The notes under the pieces are model-generated. The model did no database searches. It was not told the origin of the DNA and worked only from the letters and a program-made list of their open reading frames with translations. From Lachnospiraceae bacterium (lineage in GTDB: Bacteria; Bacillota; Clostridia; Oscillospirales; CAG-272): 32,090 nt of DNA. A program made the position numbers and the translations under genes. The DNA lies in assembly GCA_024404495.1 (NCBI GenBank), contig JAKSPT010000027.1, positions 1 through 32,090 on the forward strand, in the 5' to 3' direction. Positions 30,157-32,090 of this stretch are shown piece after piece (position 1 is the stretch's first letter; every line of letters starts with the position of its first letter).

Positions 30157-31554
30157 ATGGGTAACAAACGTACTGTTGAAATAGATATGTGTTCGGGCTC
30201 CATTATCCCGAAAATGCTTCTTTTTACCATTCCGCTGATGGCGTCGAGCATTCTTCAGCTTCTTTTCAACGCCGCGGACCTCGTCGCCGTCGGGAAATTC
30301 GGCGGTGCGACCGGATCGCTGCAGCAGGCGGCGGTCAGCTCGACCGGGTCCCTCGTCAATCTGATCATCAATCTGTTTCTCGGTCTGTCGGTCGGCGTCA
30401 ACGTCGTCGTTGCCCGTTTTTACGGCGCGCAGGATCCGGACGGCATCCGTGAAACCGTTCATACCTCGATGCTGATCAGTCTGATCGGCGGCGTCATCGT
30501 CACGGTCTTCGGCTTCTTTATGGCGGAACCGCTTCTGGTACTGATGAAAACAGCCCCCGACGTGCTTCCGCTCGCGGTGCTGTATCTCAAGATCTATTTT
30601 CTCGGAATGCCTTTCTGCATGGTCTATAACTTCGGTTCCGCGATCCTCCGCGCAATCGGCGATACGCGCAGACCGCTCATCTTTCTCTTTATTGCCGGTA
30701 TCATCAACGTGATCATGAACCTCGTGACCGTCGTCGCTTTCGGGATGGGAGTCGCGGGCGTCGCGATCGCCACCACCGCGTCGCAGATCGTTTCCTCCGT
30801 TCTCGTCGTCATCTGTCTGATGCGTGAGAATTCCGACGTCCGTTTTTATCCCCGTCTGATGCGGATCCATGCGGACAAGTTCGGGATGATCCTGAAGGTC
30901 GGTCTGCCGGCAGGACTGCAGTCCACGCTGTTCTCGCTTTCCAACGTCATCATTCAGTCGGGCGTCAATTCCTTCGGTTCCGCCGCCATCGTCGCCGGAA
31001 ACGGAGACGCTTCCAATATCGAAGGCTTCGTCTACGCCGCGATGAACTCCTTCTACCACGCGGCGATCACCTTTACCAGTCAGAACTTCGGCGCGAAGCA
31101 GTACAAAAGGATCAACAAGATCCTCGTCTGCTCGCTTCTCCTCGTCGTCGCGACGGGTCTGATCTTCGGTCTTTCCGCAGCCTTCTTCGGGGAACAGCTT
31201 CTCGGTATCTATTCCAATTCGCCCGACGACATTGCCGCCGGAGTGATAAGGATGTCGATCATCTGCCCGACCTATTTCCTCTGCGGCATGATGGACGTCA
31301 TGGTCGGTATGATGCGCGGGATCGGCTGCTCGGTCGTACCGATGATCGTTTCTCTCTGCGGCGCCTGCGGCTTCCGTATCGTATGGATCTACACGGCGTT
31401 TGCGGCGAATCATACGCAGAACTGTCTTTATATGTCTTATCCGCTCTCCTGGTTCCTCACCTTCTCGGTGCATCTGATCTGTTACTTTATCGTGAAAAAG
31501 CGCATTGAAAGCAGGATCAGAGCGCAGGAGGGAAGGATCCCCGAAAACTTCTGA
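30157..31554 (+). CDS. MATE-family multidrug/Na+-type efflux transporter
   Basis: I start at the ATG at 30157, preceded by AGAAGG; an upstream in-frame TTG is part of the promoter -35 element and cannot be translated. The 465-residue product has about twelve hydrophobic segments and the MATE opening PKMLLFTIPLMASSILQLLF followed by NAADLVAVGKFGG, with the paired second half beginning MILKVGLPAGLQSTLFSLSN. MATE proteins export cationic compounds in exchange for Na+ or H+. The substrate cannot be read from the sequence. The ABC ATPase gene follows after 14 bases, so they may share a transcript, though MATE proteins need no ATPase. Confidence 0.92.
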   Translation: MGNKRTVEIDMCSGSIIPKMLLFTIPLMASSILQLLFNAADLVAVGKFGGATGSLQQAAVSSTGSLVNLIINLFLGLSVGVNVVVARFYGAQDPDGIRETVHTSMLISLIGGVIVTVFGFFMAEPLLVLMKTAPDVLPLAVLYLKIYFLGMPFCMVYNFGSAILRAIGDTRRPLIFLFIAGIINVIMNLVTVVAFGMGVAGVAIATTASQIVSSVLVVICLMRENSDVRFYPRLMRIHADKFGMILKVGLPAGLQSTLFSLSNVIIQSGVNSFGSAAIVAGNGDASNIEGFVYAAMNSFYHAAITFTSQNFGAKQYKRINKILVCSLLLVVATGLIFGLSAAFFGEQLLGIYSNSPDDIAAGVIRMSIICPTYFLCGMMDVMVGMMRGIGCSVVPMIVSLCGACGFRIVWIYTAFAANHTQNCLYMSYPLSWFLTFSVHLICYFIVKKRIESRIRAQEGRIPENF

Positions 31555-31568
31555 AAGGAGAATCACCG

Positions 31569-32090
31569 ATGTCACTCATTATTGCGGAGCACGTTTCCTT
31601 TTCCTACGACGGAAAAGAAGTGCTGAACAACGTCACCTTCCGCGTCAACGCGGGAGATTACCTTGCCGTCATCGGAGAAAACGGTTCCGGAAAAAGCACG
31701 CTGATCAAGGGGCTGCTCCGTCTCAAGGAGCCTTCCTCGGGCACGATCCTGTATTCCGACGGGCTCGTCGCAAACGAGATCGGCTATCTGCCGCAGAAAT
31801 CGGTCATCCCGCACGATTTTCCCGCGAGCGTGCTTGAGGTCGTCCTTTCCGGCTGCGTCAACCGGATGGGCTTCCGCCCCTTCTATTCCGCAGCCGACAA
31901 GGAGGCTGCCGAGGAGCGTCTCGGCTGGATGAACGCCGCCGAATGGAAAAGCCGTTCGTTCCGCGATCTATCGGGCGGTCAGCAGCAGCGCGTGCTTCTT
32001 GCCCGTGCGCTGATGGCGACGAGAAAGCTGATCCTTCTTGACGAACCGCTTTCCGGACTTGATCCCAAGGTCTCCTCCGATCTCAGCGAA
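31569..32090 (+). CDS. ABC transporter ATPase of the ZnuC/metal type, cut by the right edge
   Basis: The ATG at 31569 follows GAAAGGAGAATC, a strong ribosome site. The 174 visible residues contain GENGSGKSTLIKGLLRL (Walker A), YLPQKSVIPHDFPASVLEVV (Q-loop region typical of zinc/manganese importers), LSGGQQQRVLLARAL (signature) and KLILLDEPLSGLD (Walker B). The FPASVLEVVLSGC stretch favours the ZnuC/MntB-like group that powers uptake of divalent metals. The membrane permease and binding protein should lie just to the right of the window. The gene runs off the right edge in frame with no defect. Confidence 0.88.
   Translation, partial: MSLIIAEHVSFSYDGKEVLNNVTFRVNAGDYLAVIGENGSGKSTLIKGLLRLKEPSSGTILYSDGLVANEIGYLPQKSVIPHDFPASVLEVVLSGCVNRMGFRPFYSAADKEAAEERLGWMNAAEWKSRSFRDLSGGQQQRVLLARALMATRKLILLDEPLSGLDPKVSSDLSE

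Noticed and set aside
30052..31575. Minus-strand open frame (about 507 codons) extremely rich in Asp, Arg, His and Glu
   Set aside because: This is the complement of the hydrophobic MATE gene; the odd composition is what the reverse of membrane-helix codons gives.
1..32090. Genomic island, prophage or defence island
   Set aside because: Gene content is largely housekeeping with even composition; no integrase, transposase, attachment-site repeats or phage genes were seen.

Overview
This window looks like ordinary chromosome from an uncultured, spore-forming Firmicute of class Clostridia, probably in the Oscillospirales/Christensenellales range. The sequence shows moderately high GC, strong Shine-Dalgarno sites and several TTGACA/TATAAT-type housekeeping promoters. 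It encodes the Gram-positive markers HPr kinase/phosphorylase, AddAB and lipobox lipoproteins. DpaA and DpaB (both dipicolinate synthase subunits) imply endospores. No rRNA, tRNA, CRISPR array, transposase or phage gene was found. The taxonomic placement is inference.

Layout. (1) 1-6362, minus strand: the start of an unknown gene at the left edge, an M29 aminopeptidase, a GH36 alpha-galactosidase-like enzyme, a membrane-anchored CapA-type protein, a methylglyoxal-synthase-like protein with altered catalytic positions, and a MinD-like ATPase. (2) 6363-6558: a divergent control region with two perfect consensus promoters, a palindrome and a 10-bp direct repeat. (3) 6559-11228, plus strand: two large surface proteins built on right-handed beta-helices, one anchored by a C-terminal helix and the other a lipoprotein with two pectate-lyase-like halves. 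(4) 11275-20246, minus strand: a ParE/GyrB-like topoisomerase subunit followed by addB and addA. (5) 20328-21128, plus strand: a queG-like gene. (6) 21235-24269, minus strand: a D-Ala-D-Ala carboxypeptidase without a visible signal peptide, a flavodoxin-like protein, a PflX-type radical SAM protein and a small membrane protein. (7) 24402-24900, plus strand: a possible 62-aa gene and a DUF6514-like protein. (8) 24944-27477: hprK (minus) divergent from dpaA-dpaB (plus). (9) 27532-29998, minus strand: mtaB coupled to a NagZ-type GH3 lipoprotein. (10) 30157-32090, plus strand: a MATE exporter and the first part of a ZnuC-like ABC ATPase.

How the genes fit together. Several products act on or at the cell surface: the carboxypeptidase, NagZ, CapA and the beta-helix pair. 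Others serve DNA repair and topology (AddAB, ParE-like), tRNA modification (QueG, MtaB), carbon regulation (HprK, GH36) and spore maturation (DpaAB). I did not find a clear new multi-gene system. The best leads are the beta-helix pair with its divergent promoter region, the catalytically altered MgsA-like protein beside a lone MinD, the signal-less carboxypeptidase whose first codons contain a perfect hairpin, and the ParE-like gene with no ParC partner.
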